Below, piece by piece: positions 1 to 9,882 of a stretch of 23,473 nt of DNA. Both the position numbers and the translations under genes were made by a program. Source of the stretch: Amphimedon queenslandica (taxonomy: Eukaryota > Porifera > Demospongiae > Haplosclerida > Niphatidae); the NCBI RefSeq assembly GCF_000090795.2, contig NW_003546316.1, positions 67,158 through 90,630 on the forward strand. Reading direction: 5' to 3'. The notes beneath the pieces were generated by a model. The model was not told where the DNA came from. It worked only from the letters and a program-made list of their open reading frames with translations, and did not search any database. Each line of letters opens with the position of its first letter. The stretch's first letter is position 1.

Positions 1-967
1 GAGAGGAATGCACAGGTATGTTTATTTTTACAATAGGAACTGTAAGTCAAAAGTTATTGCAAGAAAACTAGGGCTCGGGTGAACACAAATGGACCTTAAT
101 GTATTACAGTACATTGTACCTACATGTATTGTTATGAGTTTATTGTCATTATTGCTAGATGAATCTTTTCTTGATGAGAATGAAGTAACTTGGGAGACAA
201 ACGAAGGTGAGAGACATACAGAAAACACATTTACTGAATAAATATAAATATAATCTATATTTGATGAATTTAATGCTGTATTTACAGGTGGTCGTATACC
301 TGTACCTAAAAGAAAGAGTGATGACTTCACTTCATTTCATGAGCTCTACATTAAAATGTTTAAGAAACTGAGCGACACCATCACAAGACATGCTCCAGCA
401 ATGGAAGACATAAAGTCCTTCATCGAATGCTTCACCTCACAATTAGAAGGCCAGCTGTTAGTAGCAGAGTCAATCAACGATCAGTTATTACTGATGAGAA
501 GCAGCTCTAACCTAATCGATATTGAGATGCTCCAAGGACTAACGGAGCACCTCCAGTTACCCGAGGGAAGGGAAATCATTAGTGAGTACCAAGAAGCTAT
601 GATGAACTATGCTAGTAGACTCCCAGTACGAGTTTGCGCCACTGAGAGTCTCAACACAATTCTGATGCCTCCTCCTCTTAAATGTGAGAGTGCTACTTTT
701 GCTTTTAAGTGGGACCCAGAGCAGAAGAAGTTGAAAGATGCTGTGGATATAGTTTCAAAATCAACCGGGAAACTCATGAAGGTTTATAATCTTGAGATGT
801 CCAGCGATGAGGTTCATGTTAATTGTGTGTTTCTTTACACGCTCATGGGGGCAGCCATAGCCACTGTCCATGATAATATTGAAGCTCTTATTAGTGATGG
901 GATTGTAAAGGTGACCATTGGGTACCTGACCGTGTGGAAGAAACAAGTACATGATTTCCTGACTAAA

Positions 968-1010
<43 letters not shown>

Positions 1011-1512
1011 AGAGAGAGAGAGGAGGGAGAAGAATAGAAGGAAGTGATTAGAAGAATTATTATTTTCTTTTATTTTAAAGGAGAGAGAGGAGCCACAACC
1101 ATCAGAGGCAACTCAAGAAGAAGGCCAAGACACTAGCAGTGCATCCCTTGATGATGAAGACAGACCAAAAGTGAGTCTACAGTACATGTACATGTATGCC
1201 ATTATAAATTACTAATATAAAGTGTTTGTCAACTAGTGCAGTGTATATTGATATTGTTTATTGTTTGTTTATAGACGACTGCTGAGTTAGAGGACATAGT
1301 GGAAAAACTGTCTGAAACTTTAAAAGATAAGGAACAGGTTTGAAATGTTATTGATTATATAATTTTTTAAAGTGGATGATGCATAAAAAAATGTGATTAG
1401 GAAGGAAGGATGGTAATTATTAATATGTGATTTTGTTATTTTTTAGGAAGTGGAAGAGTTGGCTGATATATTGCAAAAGATAAAAGAGGTTAGAATTATT
1501 ACTATGATACTA

Positions 1513-1562
<50 letters not shown>

Positions 1563-2930
1563 ATCCAAATACTATTGTAATTTCTCTTCCTCTCTCTCAC
1601 TGTCTATTTCTTTATTTATCCTTCTTTCTCTGCCCCCTCCTCTCTCTCCCTCTGTTGTTCTCTTTAGGGCACCCCATTGGAGAGAAAAGTCTCAGAATTA
1701 AAGTTATACTTGAAGCAAGAGAGAGAGAAAGAAAAGAGTTTGAGGGATGAAATAAAAGGTACTTTTAAAGATATTAGCACATGCACACAGGGTTTCCAAC
1801 AGGATTATAGTATAGTACTCATTGTCTGTCTGAATTTTGACAAAAGTTGCTCAAAAATCAGACAAAAGTCCCTGTACTATAGTACAGGGTCACGGGCCAA
1901 ATTTTGCCAAAAATGAAAAGTAAAGATTTCTTCATTTTTATAATTTTCCTTGATACATATACATGTTTTTATGTTATGTAGAAAGTTTGAGCTAATTCCA
2001 ATCAAAATTGGATTTTTTATGAATTCTTAAAGTTACTCAAAAATCGGACAAAAGTCCCTGTACTATAGTACAGGGTCACGGGCTAAATTTTACCAAAAAA
2101 TGAAAAGTAGAGAATTCTCCATTTTTATTATTTTTTCTGATACATATACATGTACTTATGTTGCGTAGAAAGTTTTAGCTGATTCTGATCACATTTAAAT
2201 TTTATGAATTTTTTAAGTTGGGCACACCACATTTTTATTAAAATGACTTTGATTTATTTTTATTATTATTATAGAAATGGAGGAAGCACTGAAGGATCCT
2301 GGTAAGATATACACCCACACCAACAAATTAATTTATAAGTTTTATATATTTTTTGTACATGTAGAAGCGTACGAAAAGAAAAGGTTGACTAACGAATTGG
2401 AACGTCTGAAACGAGAGAAGAAACAGAAAGAAGGTAATGCTACTTAGAACTATGAGAGCCATATTAAGTTAACTCTCTTTCTCTTCTTTTTTCTTTCCTT
2501 CTCTTTCTTTCTTTGTAGACAAATTGTTGGAGGATGGTAAGAAAGAGATATCAGTATTGAAAGAGAAGCTGAAAGAACTCGAGAAAGAATTAGCAGAGAA
2601 AGAGGAGGAGAACAAGAGCTTGACTGAAAACTTGAAAGGTACAAAATATCAAGCAAAGTACCAGTACTAGTTGTCAGATTTTAAATTTTTGCTCTACTAA
2701 TTTTAGAATTTTTGTAACTATAATGTTTTTAAAATCCCTTACTAAATTATTTGCTAAATTGATAAAAGTAACTTGCACTTGTTCTATTAGCTAAGGCAGT
2801 GTCCACTTGTATTATTTCTTTTCTTATTGTTGTAGCTCTTCAGTCTCAATTGACAGAGACAAAGGCCAGTGAGGCTGATGATCCTCCTCAGCCAATAGAA
2901 GAACCAACAATACCAACTTCTCCTTCATAA
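1..2930 (+). CDS. Coiled-coil protein with unnamed sponge-type N-terminal domain (5' partial)
   Basis: Eleven exons are visible: 1-15, 159-206, 288-967, 1081-1170, 1275-1337, 1447-1488, 1668-1758, 2275-2301, 2365-2433, 2519-2638 and 2836-2930 (TAA). All introns are GT-AG and phases agree throughout; about 445 codons lie in the window and the start is upstream. The large exon 288-967 encodes a mostly helical domain of about 225 residues with hydrophobic stretches (PVRVCATESL, LKCESATFAFKW) and no motif I can name. It resembles, from memory only, a domain recurring in sponge predicted proteins that also carry NACHT, death or LRR domains. From 1081 on the product is acidic, then a Lys/Glu-rich heptad-like coiled coil (exons 1275-2638), ending in an acidic Pro-rich tail (PTIPTSPS). 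It runs convergent to the death-domain gene with 199 bp between stops. Function unknown; an adaptor or scaffold role is a guess. Confidence 0.75.
968..1003 (+). repeat. (GA)n run at an intron donor
   Basis: A GA microsatellite begins directly at the 5' splice site of the coiled-coil gene's intron (donor GTAAGAGAG at 968), and a further GA-rich patch fills much of the 113-nt intron up to the acceptor at 1080. Failure to splice would add an Arg-Glu tract and stop at 1051. Confidence 0.85.
1514..1560 (+). repeat. (CA)n microsatellite
   Basis: About 23 CA units lie in the 1489-1667 intron of the coiled-coil gene, followed by a CT-rich stretch that leads to the acceptor at 1667. Confidence 0.95.
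1786..2250 (-). repeat. Two-unit array of ~186-bp palindrome repeat, intron of the coiled-coil gene
   Basis: Two tandem copies lie in the 1759-2274 intron. Each contains the perfect palindrome CCCTGTACTATAGTACAGGG, at 1870-1889 and 2056-2075, so the period is 186. The units are in the opposite orientation to the copies in PPME1 intron 7, which share the flanks (GGACAAAAGTCCC; the TTTGAGCTGATTC-like stretch; ATTTTTTATGAAT). Confidence 0.9.
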
Positions 2931-3080
2931 GTGTGACACTATAGCTAACCCCTTCCTATACATTATTTTTACTTTTTTTATCATGCACAACCACACGCAC
3001 AAAATTTTTGCTTTTGTATTTTGCCTTTTGCAATATAATGTAGTAGTTTTAGAAACTAAATTTAATTGTAAAAATTATAA

Positions 3081-3086
3081 AATAAA
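3081..3086 (+). terminator. Probable poly(A) signal of the coiled-coil gene
   Basis: AATAAA lies 150 nt after the stop codon, within the 199-bp gap between the convergent stop codons. The rest of the gap (2931-3129) is AT-rich 3' UTR with nothing else recognised. Confidence 0.5.
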
Positions 3087-3129
3087 TTTCTAAACACTCA
3101 CAGTATATGATTATTATGAACAGTACAAA

Positions 3130-4512
3130 TTATTTTTTCAAATCGCTACAAATTATGTCAGCCAGTTTCATTTCTTTGACCTGAGGAGAAGATAGGGCAA
3201 TCAATACACTAGACCAGGTATTAGGAGTAGTTAGCTGTGCCTGCCATCTTGAGAAGACATCCATAATCTTGAGAGTATCATCTCTATTCTTTCTCCCAAT
3301 GTTGCTCAGTGTAGATGGACTCAGTCCCAGCTCACTCCCTATCCCCCTCCATTTATCTGAGACCTCACAACCTACCTTCTGCATTAGCACTGCAGTTGTT
3401 GGTGAGCTAAAGTGTTGGTAAACTTCATATTTCTCTATAAAATAAAGATATTATAATCCCATACTTTTTCAGAGAAATAAAACTGGAAAATCATCTCTCC
3501 TGTCTCCTCTCCCCCCCTCTCTCTCACTATTCATCTCCTTTTGTTTCTCTCTCCTTTTTGGTATTTCTTGAGCTACAGCATTTAACTTCACAGTAGGACT
3601 GCAGAGTCTAGTCTGGAGCTCAGACCAGAGATATGGAGGGTAAGCCTTGCTCCTCCAGGTGTTGAATAAATCCCTGCAGCACTCCAACACTTCATACTGA
3701 TTGTTAATTGCTATTGATTCAATCTCTGCTTCATCAAAATCAAGACTGTTAGCTAACTATATTCAAAAACAGAGGAGAGAGAAAGGGGAGGGAGAAGAAA
3801 GAAAGAATTGTCCATCTTGTGTTAAAAATATTACTAATACCATCTTCCATTGATCTCCAACTATGTGAACTGCAACAAAATTCATTAAATCGTTAATATC
3901 AGGCTCAGTATCTAATTAATAATAAAATAATAAATACATGAATAATAAATTACCTTCAAGGACTGGTAATTGTGAATCACCTATAAATAGAATGTCATAG
4001 TAATGTTACTATAAATAGTATCAATACTGACCAGTAAGAGACACTTTACTTTCTTTTGGTGAAAGTTGAGGAGCCAAATCAGGGGGAACAGTGCCACCAC
4101 TAGCCTCTATAATAACAAAATAATAATAATAACAATAACAACACACAACCAATACAAACAACATATTCTTTTTCGTACCAAGTTCTTCTATAAGTTTGTT
4201 AGCCGTCATACTTAAGTCAATCTTCCTCAAGGCTAACACAACTGCTCTGAACGTCTTCTCTGGCAATAGCTTCATTTTAACTGACTCGATGGCAGAGAGT
4301 ATGGTGACTGCCCTCTCGTATGGGGGATTCCTTGAGTCCTGTACATTTTGATGCACCGTCTTGTCTATTATATCGTTAGTGTAGAGATGAGTAGCAAATG
4401 GAAGGATAACTGATTGATTCCCAGAGAGTGTGTCGGCCAGAGCACTGTACTGAGAATGAAATGCTATCATTTCTGGACTCTGCTGCTCTCGACTTGGCTT
4501 ATCAGACGCCAT
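3130..4512 (-). CDS. Double death-domain protein
   Basis: Six exons on the minus strand: 4512-4179, 4106-4032, 3980-3954, 3911-3841, 3756-3528 and 3434-3130. They total 1041 nt, a multiple of three, giving 346 aa. Residues 1-111 form a helical region (ILPFATHLYTNDIIDK, then MKLLPEKTFRAVVLALRKID) that looks like a CARD or similar death fold, a weak call. Residues about 150-232 are a death domain (DLMNFVAVHIVGDQWKMLA, IESIA, CCRDLFNTWR). Residues about 262-345 are a second one (VSDKWRGIGSELGLSPSTLS, then DVFSRWQ). Death domains mediate homotypic assembly in apoptosis and innate immunity; no enzymatic, NACHT or TIR domain is present, so an adaptor role is inferred. The exon 5 donor (ATA|GTGAGA at 3527) is the least certain junction; without that splice the frame would stop at 3469, removing death domain 2. 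The start lies only 69 bp after the CNBD gene's stop. Confidence 0.82.
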
Positions 4513-4577
4513 ATTCTTATGGGCGTGGTTAAAATATGGTCACACCCAGCAAATTGATGGTTATTAATTTTTATAAC

Positions 4578-4583
4578 TTTATT
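4578..4583 (-). terminator. Poly(A) signal overlapping the CNBD gene stop codon
   Basis: On the minus strand the gene ends CAT TAA TAA AGT, so AATAAA (4583-4578) overlaps the stop codon (4584-4582). Cleavage must fall inside the 69-bp space before the next gene's ATG at 4512. Confidence 0.55.
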
Positions 4584-6793
4584 AATGAAGCTCATGAATA
4601 ATCTGCTTCTTAAATAGTTTCCATTTATTCTGCTCATTGATGGCACCAACTAATTGGCTCTTCTCTGGAAAATATCCAGACTAATAAAAATAATAATAAA
4701 TGATATTTACACACTTGTTTTTCCTCTTACTTCTGTTCTAAAAAGTCTCAATAGGTCAGGGTTTGTATTTTTAATAAAGAAGTGTCTTTTAACCAGTACA
4801 CACTCTGAACCACGACTCATCTGTTCAATAAATAATAGCAACTGCTAACTAAACTCTACTTCCTGCACTCACTAAACTCATCCTGCATGCTGGCTTGTTA
4901 TAAATTAATTGTATTCCCTGCATTAAAATTATTCTTTTAAAATTTGCACTACAAAGCATTTAAAATGAACTTACAAAGCATTCTCCTGGTTCTACAGTAT
5001 TCAATTGCATGTAGCGCCTCCTAACAGTCCTCCTATTGTCCCTCAACCTGTAATTAGCTGATACCAGACACACAGATGGAGGTACTAATGGTAATGTGAA
5101 CGTATCCTTCTCTTTTGCATGCTCCAGAAACTCAATAATAATTCTACAACTACCCTATTACAATGCATAATTTTTTAGCCTACACTATAGTAAAGTCTTA
5201 CTCTTTTAACAGCTACTATCCAGTCTGGTCTATTATTAGGAGAACATTGAACAACAATACTGTTATACCTACATGCAATTATTAGCAATAATTACTATTG
5301 CTATTGTGCATTATTAACTTGAAATATTTTGCATAAATAAAGTCCGGAGATGAGGACAGTAAATGAACAGGCCAAGCACTGACTAATGGTAGCTCACTGG
5401 TAATGAGTTAAAATGATGATGAGAGGAAAATAAAAAATGAGAAGATTGATTTACCTTAAGTATTGGATAGCAGCTTGTGTTTTGTCTAATACTGAGTTTG
5501 CTAATATCTCATAAAAATCCTTCAGAAAAATATCAAATTAATTTTTTATAGTTTCTTACCTTCCCACGTACTACAAGTAATTCCACATATCCTCTACTGA
5601 TGACAGTTACATTGTGCTTTGTTCTATATAGTACTCCTCTTTCCTTATAAGGAATGCGGTTATTAATAGCTGATAACTTACCCCAAACCAATCTCCAGGC
5701 TTAAGAAGATTGACAGTCAAATCAAAAACTCTATCCGTTCTGACGTCAGTTTCCTTTTGATTAACATACACTGTTCAGTAATATTATTAAAATCAAAAAT
5801 ACAATATGCAATGTATTATATGTAGAATTTACCTGAGCCACACCAAATAAAATAAACTGACATAGCTGGATGTGTTTCTTTTATTATGATACGTCCTGAT
5901 TCATAACTAATGTAACTACTCAGTAAATTACTAATAATAATTATTGTTGCACAAACCTTTCCAGAGTCATTACAGTTGCTAATCTCTTTTGTACATCTAA
6001 TGGGAAGTCCTGTATTGTATGCAGTCTTTGTATATACCTCAATAACTAGAAAAATGATAAAGAAAGAGAAAAAAATAAGAGTGAGTGGATACTGAATAGT
6101 TATACCATTCCTTCTTCAGTGATTGTTCTTCTTTTTGCTGGTACTCCAAGCAGTTGCTGCAAATGACGACCAGAAGGTGTTTTCTATTTTAAAAACTAAT
6201 CTCAATAAAAAAGCAATTATTAATTGTACTAGTGTGATGATTGGTATTTCGCTCAATTTCCATTCCAATACTTCAGAGAGTTGCTGTTGGATAGCAGTTT
6301 GGGTTTCTAATCTTGACCAAATACCTTTGCTTCTTTCTCTACAGAAAAAAAGCATGTTCAGTCTTATAATGAAAATAATGCAAATACTAGTCACCGTTTA
6401 ATTTGATTTTGTAATATTACCATTATTTTAACAATAACTGCAAATTTCCTGAAGTACTCCAAAGGCTTGAAAAATGAAAATAAAAATTATATCAATTTCA
6501 ATGTAAATAATTAATAATTATTATTTACAGTTATTCCTTTGGTAGCAAATATTGACTTGTGGGCTGCATATGTAGGAGCTGATAACCTTCTCTTTGGATT
6601 GAAAGTGACAGTCAATGATGTTAAACTCTAGCAACAACAGTAGAATTAATAAAAATATTATCATAAATAAAAATTAAATTAAAAAATTAATTCAGAGGCT
6701 AACTTTGGTGTTTTCGGTCTTATTTAAAGAAAGGAGTCTCCTACTGCCTTTAGGAACCTTTAAACATTTTTTATCTATTTTATTTGTTGACAT
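4582..6793 (-). CDS. Cyclic nucleotide-binding domain protein, CNBD2-like
   Basis: Fourteen exons (minus strand): 6793-6704, 6627-6529, 6465-6395, 6338-6272, 6183-6106, 6045-5957, 5906-5833, 5770-5682, 5643-5560, 5519-5455, 5268-5202, 5154-4975, 4820-4731 and 4680-4582. They total 1242 nt, all phases agree, giving 413 aa. The central CNB fold reads LLRYIQRLHTIQDFP, then ESGRIIIKETHPAMSVYFIW, then LLKPGDWFGERGVLYRTKHN. The basic helix before it (PLEYFRKFAVIVKIM) matches the segment preceding the CNB in vertebrate CNBD2, a sperm protein; a second, poorer CNB-like part follows. The phosphate-binding cassette keeps FGE but has K-H-N-V where P-R-A-A is usual, so the cAMP-contacting arginine seems absent. 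Shorter than human CNBD2 (576 aa from memory). Function in the sponge is unknown; the assignment rests on residue patterns. Confidence 0.85.
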
Positions 6794-7115
6794 AATTGTG
6801 ACTTTACTGCTCACCTGAGGTGTGAATAATGATCAACACTTATAATAAGCGGAGAGAGTATGCAATAATAATACGGGAAAATTACGGAGACAGCTAATTT
6901 TGTTTATTTTCAGGATACTGGGACAACGTGCAAGCACGTGTGTTTGAGCATGCGCACAACTTCGATTCTTTCTTTCTTCTATAAATCACGTTGAGACATC
7001 AAGAAGGTTAGTGAAATAGAAAATCATTTTGAATCCTGAGAGGCAGAGAAAAGAGAGTGAAAAGCAAAATATGAAAATTCAGAATGACTATTTTAATTTA
7101 AATTTTTCTAACTAG
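6794..7115. promoter_or_regulatory. Bidirectional promoter region between the CNBD gene and eL31
   Basis: The 322 bp between the two ATGs hold the E-box CACGTG (6935-6940) and GCATGCGCA (6948-6956), which matches an NRF1 half-site. A pyrimidine tract at 6965-6980 could be the TOP-like start of the eL31 mRNA. A short untranslated eL31 first exon ends at 7006 (AAGAAG|GTTAGTG) and its intron ends in TAG at 7115, directly before the ATG. Transcription starts are inferred. Confidence 0.5.
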
Positions 7116-9160
7116 ATGCCTGGAAAAGGAGAGAAGACTAAATCAGCTCTAAAGGAAGTCGTGACAAGAGAATACACCATCCACTTACATAAATACATAC
7201 ATGGAATGTAAGAGGGAGTACACGTAACTATATATAAATATGGGAGATTTGATACGATTGGTAATGATAAGTGGGTGTGGCTAATTTAAAAGCCACACCT
7301 ACTAATTAAAATTATTAGTTTTTTATTATTTGTGCTTTTTATATTTTATTTAGTGGATTTAAGAAGAGAGCTCCTCGGGCTATTAAGGCGATTAAGAAAT
7401 TTGCACAGAAACAAATGAGGACCACTGACGTTAGGATTGACACTAAACTTAACAAGGAGGTGTGGTCAAAGGGAGTCAGGTGAGGAGTAATAATAATGGT
7501 TATTTTTAAAATGGCCATAACTTGAAAAATTGAAGTCGGAATCAGCTCAAACTTTCTACACAGCATAAGGGCATCAATATATATCAGAAAATGTAATAAA
7601 AATTGGGGGTGATTTTGGAGCCATTTTTTGGAAAAAACCATGGGCTATAGTACAGGGAATTTTTTAGATTTTGGCTCATTTTTAAAAATGGCCATAACTC
7701 GAAAAACTGATGTCGAAATCAGCTCAAACTTTCTACATGGCATAAGGACATCAATATGTATCAGAAAATGTAATAAAAATTAGGGGTGATTTCGGAGCCA
7801 TTTTTTGGAAAAAAGCATGGGCTATAGTACAGGGTATTTTTCAAATTTTGGCTCATTCTTGAAAATGGCCATAACTCGAAAAATTGAAGTCTGAATCAGC
7901 TCAAACTTTCTACATAGCATAAGTACATCATTATATCTCAGAATATGTAATAAAAATTTGGGGTCATTTTAGAATCATTTTTGTGAAAAAAAGCATGGGC
8001 TATAGTACAGGGTACTTTTGAAAAGTTGTTACTTTAAAAAGCTCTTTACTTTTTATTTAGGAACGTTCCATTCAGAATCAGAGTGAGACTCCACCGTAAG
8101 AGAAACGACGATGATGACACTGCCAATAAATTCTACACTCTTGTCACTCATGTTCACGTGGAGTCATTCAAAGGTAAAGAGAGAGAGAGTGTGTGTGGAA
8201 GATATTTGGGGGGGGGGAAATAAACCTTCTTGCTTGTAAACAATACCTAAACATTACCATAGACACTGTTGTCACTATTACCGTTATGGCTATTAATTAT
8301 TTGGTAGTTATGGAATTCATTTGAACCACTAATTGTTGATCAGTTGTAATTCAAAGAGGGGAAATCCAGCGGTTCTTTTTCCCCTTAAAATTCTTCATAC
8401 ATAATTATGACACATTTATGTGTGACATGTTACTAAAAATAGAATAATAAGAGAGACATGTATATGAGGTATAGAAGGTTGCAGGTGTCTCTATGTTTAC
8501 TGTATGTATGTGTTTCATATTTTCAATTATTCTTTGAGCCTCGTTGCAGTTTACCTATTGCTTCTGATTGGTGTATGAGTGGACAGTGTTGACCAGCTGT
8601 CAATGATTGTGTATGCGGTGTCCTTTTCTTTGAGAAAATACACTACATTATGTATATTGCATCCCACTCTATTCCTCTATATCCCTCTCTCTACTTTCAT
8701 TTTTCTTGTTTTTTGTGTATCCTTCTCTTCCTCTCTCTTTCTCTATCATGCCCACGCCATCTCTTACTGCTTATCGTAATGGGGTTCTCCCTTTCTATAG
8801 TCTGCCACAGTGTTATTATTAATTATCAATATGTATGTACATCATTACTGGATATGATGTACACATGCGTGTACATATATGTCACTGGGTTAGTATGTGA
8901 GTGTACGTGTGTGCGTGCCCGCATTTGTATTGCGATTGTTGTTGTTGTTTTGTCAGTTATGTTGTTATAATAACAGTAATACGTTATTATTATACTCGAT
9001 ATCTATTCCTGGAATTGTTAATAATTGATTCACAAGAATCCTAACCTCTCTCTCTGTCTATCCTCAAGTTGACCTGTGTCTATTAATTCTCTCTCTCTCT
9101 CTCTTTCTTCTCCTCTCAGGGCTAGAAACAAAGACGGTTGATGTAGATAGTGAAGATTAA
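7116..9160 (+). CDS. RPL31: Large ribosomal subunit protein eL31
   Basis: Four coding exons: 7116-7207, 7354-7479, 8061-8173 and 9120-9160 (TAA). They sum to 372 nt and encode 123 aa, against 125 in human. The product matches eL31 throughout: [44 protein letters not shown], then [15 protein letters not shown] and [17 protein letters not shown]. eL31 lies at the exit of the 60S peptide tunnel and contacts nascent-chain factors. A noncoding exon and the intron 7007-7115 precede the ATG, as is common for ribosomal protein genes. Intron 2 carries the palindrome-repeat array and intron 3 (946 nt) is unusually long for this locus. A poly(A) signal follows at 9264. Confidence 0.98.
7270..7303. repeat. 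Inverted repeat (hairpin) in eL31 intron 1
   Basis: Arms AGTGGGTGTGGCT and AGCCACACCTACT are complementary over 13 bp with one mismatch and enclose an 8-nt AT loop. The GTGGGTGTGG core appears elsewhere (18187, 18228), which suggests a short dispersed element. Confidence 0.7.
7500..8035 (+). repeat. Three-unit array of ~177-bp repeat in eL31 intron 2
   Basis: Three tandem copies carry GGGCTATAGTACAGGG at 7642, 7819 and 7997 (periods 177 and 178). They keep the half-palindrome TATAGTACAGGG but have lost the left arm. The preceding stretch (ATCAGCTCAAACTTTCTAC, later ATCAGAAAATGTAATAAAAA) is shared with the PPME1 array, so this is a diverged subfamily of the same repeat. Confidence 0.9.
8174..9119 (+). 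other. Long eL31 intron 3
   Basis: The intron holds a poly-G run (8209-8217), a small hairpin near 8356-8386 (AGGGGAAA pairing with TTTCCCCT) and GT/CT-rich simple sequence. Open frames at 8579-8970 have low-complexity Ser/Leu/Tyr/Val composition and look like chance. I looked for intronic snoRNAs (C/D or H/ACA boxes), which often sit in ribosomal protein introns, and found none I would defend. Confidence 0.6.
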
Positions 9161-9882
9161 AAAGGGACACAGAGAGAGAGGGAGACAGTGACACTGATTA
9201 TTATTATTATTATTCCTTTTTTTTGATAAATAATAATGAAATTATTCAGAAACCTCCGTTGCAAATAAAAGCTCGCCTCGCTTTGGTACAATGAATTTAT
9301 GTCTAAGACATGTTTGAAATTTATTTGAAAAAAAAACAGCACAAATAATTATAAGTAATACAGTAGCAATTACATCAAATATATATACGTAATAATAGAC
9401 AATTTATAATATAATTTATATATTTGTATATAATGTAAGTATAATTTATAGTTTAAGAGGTAATTAAGGGTATTTATTTGTGTGTGTAGAATATTAAAAA
9501 CATTCCGAGGAAAGGAAAGAGAAATTAAATTTGTCAAAAACAAATAAAAAGAGACAAGGGAGAGGAGAGGAGGAAAGAGGAAACAGAACTAATAAACACT
9601 TTCACTTATACGTGTATAATATTAATAATAACCATTACTACTACTAGATACCAATATATAATCTTAAGCCTATAGCTAACTGGAGTAAAGAGAAAGGATA
9701 TAGGAGAGAAGTATATAATAATAATTATTTCATTAGAAATAGACTACCATGAGAGAGAGAGAGGGAGGATAACAATTACAGTTAATGGTTTTGATGTATA
9801 ACATCGTTACTTAGTTTCTGGCAGAAAAGGATTGACACAACCCGACTGATAGTATTGCGCAATACTTCCCCGGCAACCGTTG
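9161..9882. other. Convergent 3' UTRs of eL31 and the NFAT-like gene
   Basis: AT-rich noncoding DNA. The eL31 poly(A) signal AATAAA is at 9264-9269. On the minus strand a TTTATT (9473-9478) could serve the NFAT-like gene. GA-rich patches occur at 9163-9185 and 9751-9768. No gene seen. Confidence 0.6.

Noticed and set aside
7339..7641. Minus-strand open frame over eL31 exon 2
   Set aside because: It is the antisense shadow of a near-certain eL31 exon and of the repeat array.
8579..8970. Overlapping plus-strand open frames in eL31 intron 3
   Set aside because: They lie wholly inside an intron with clean splice sites and consist of simple Ser/Leu/Tyr/Val-rich sequence from CT- and GT-rich DNA.
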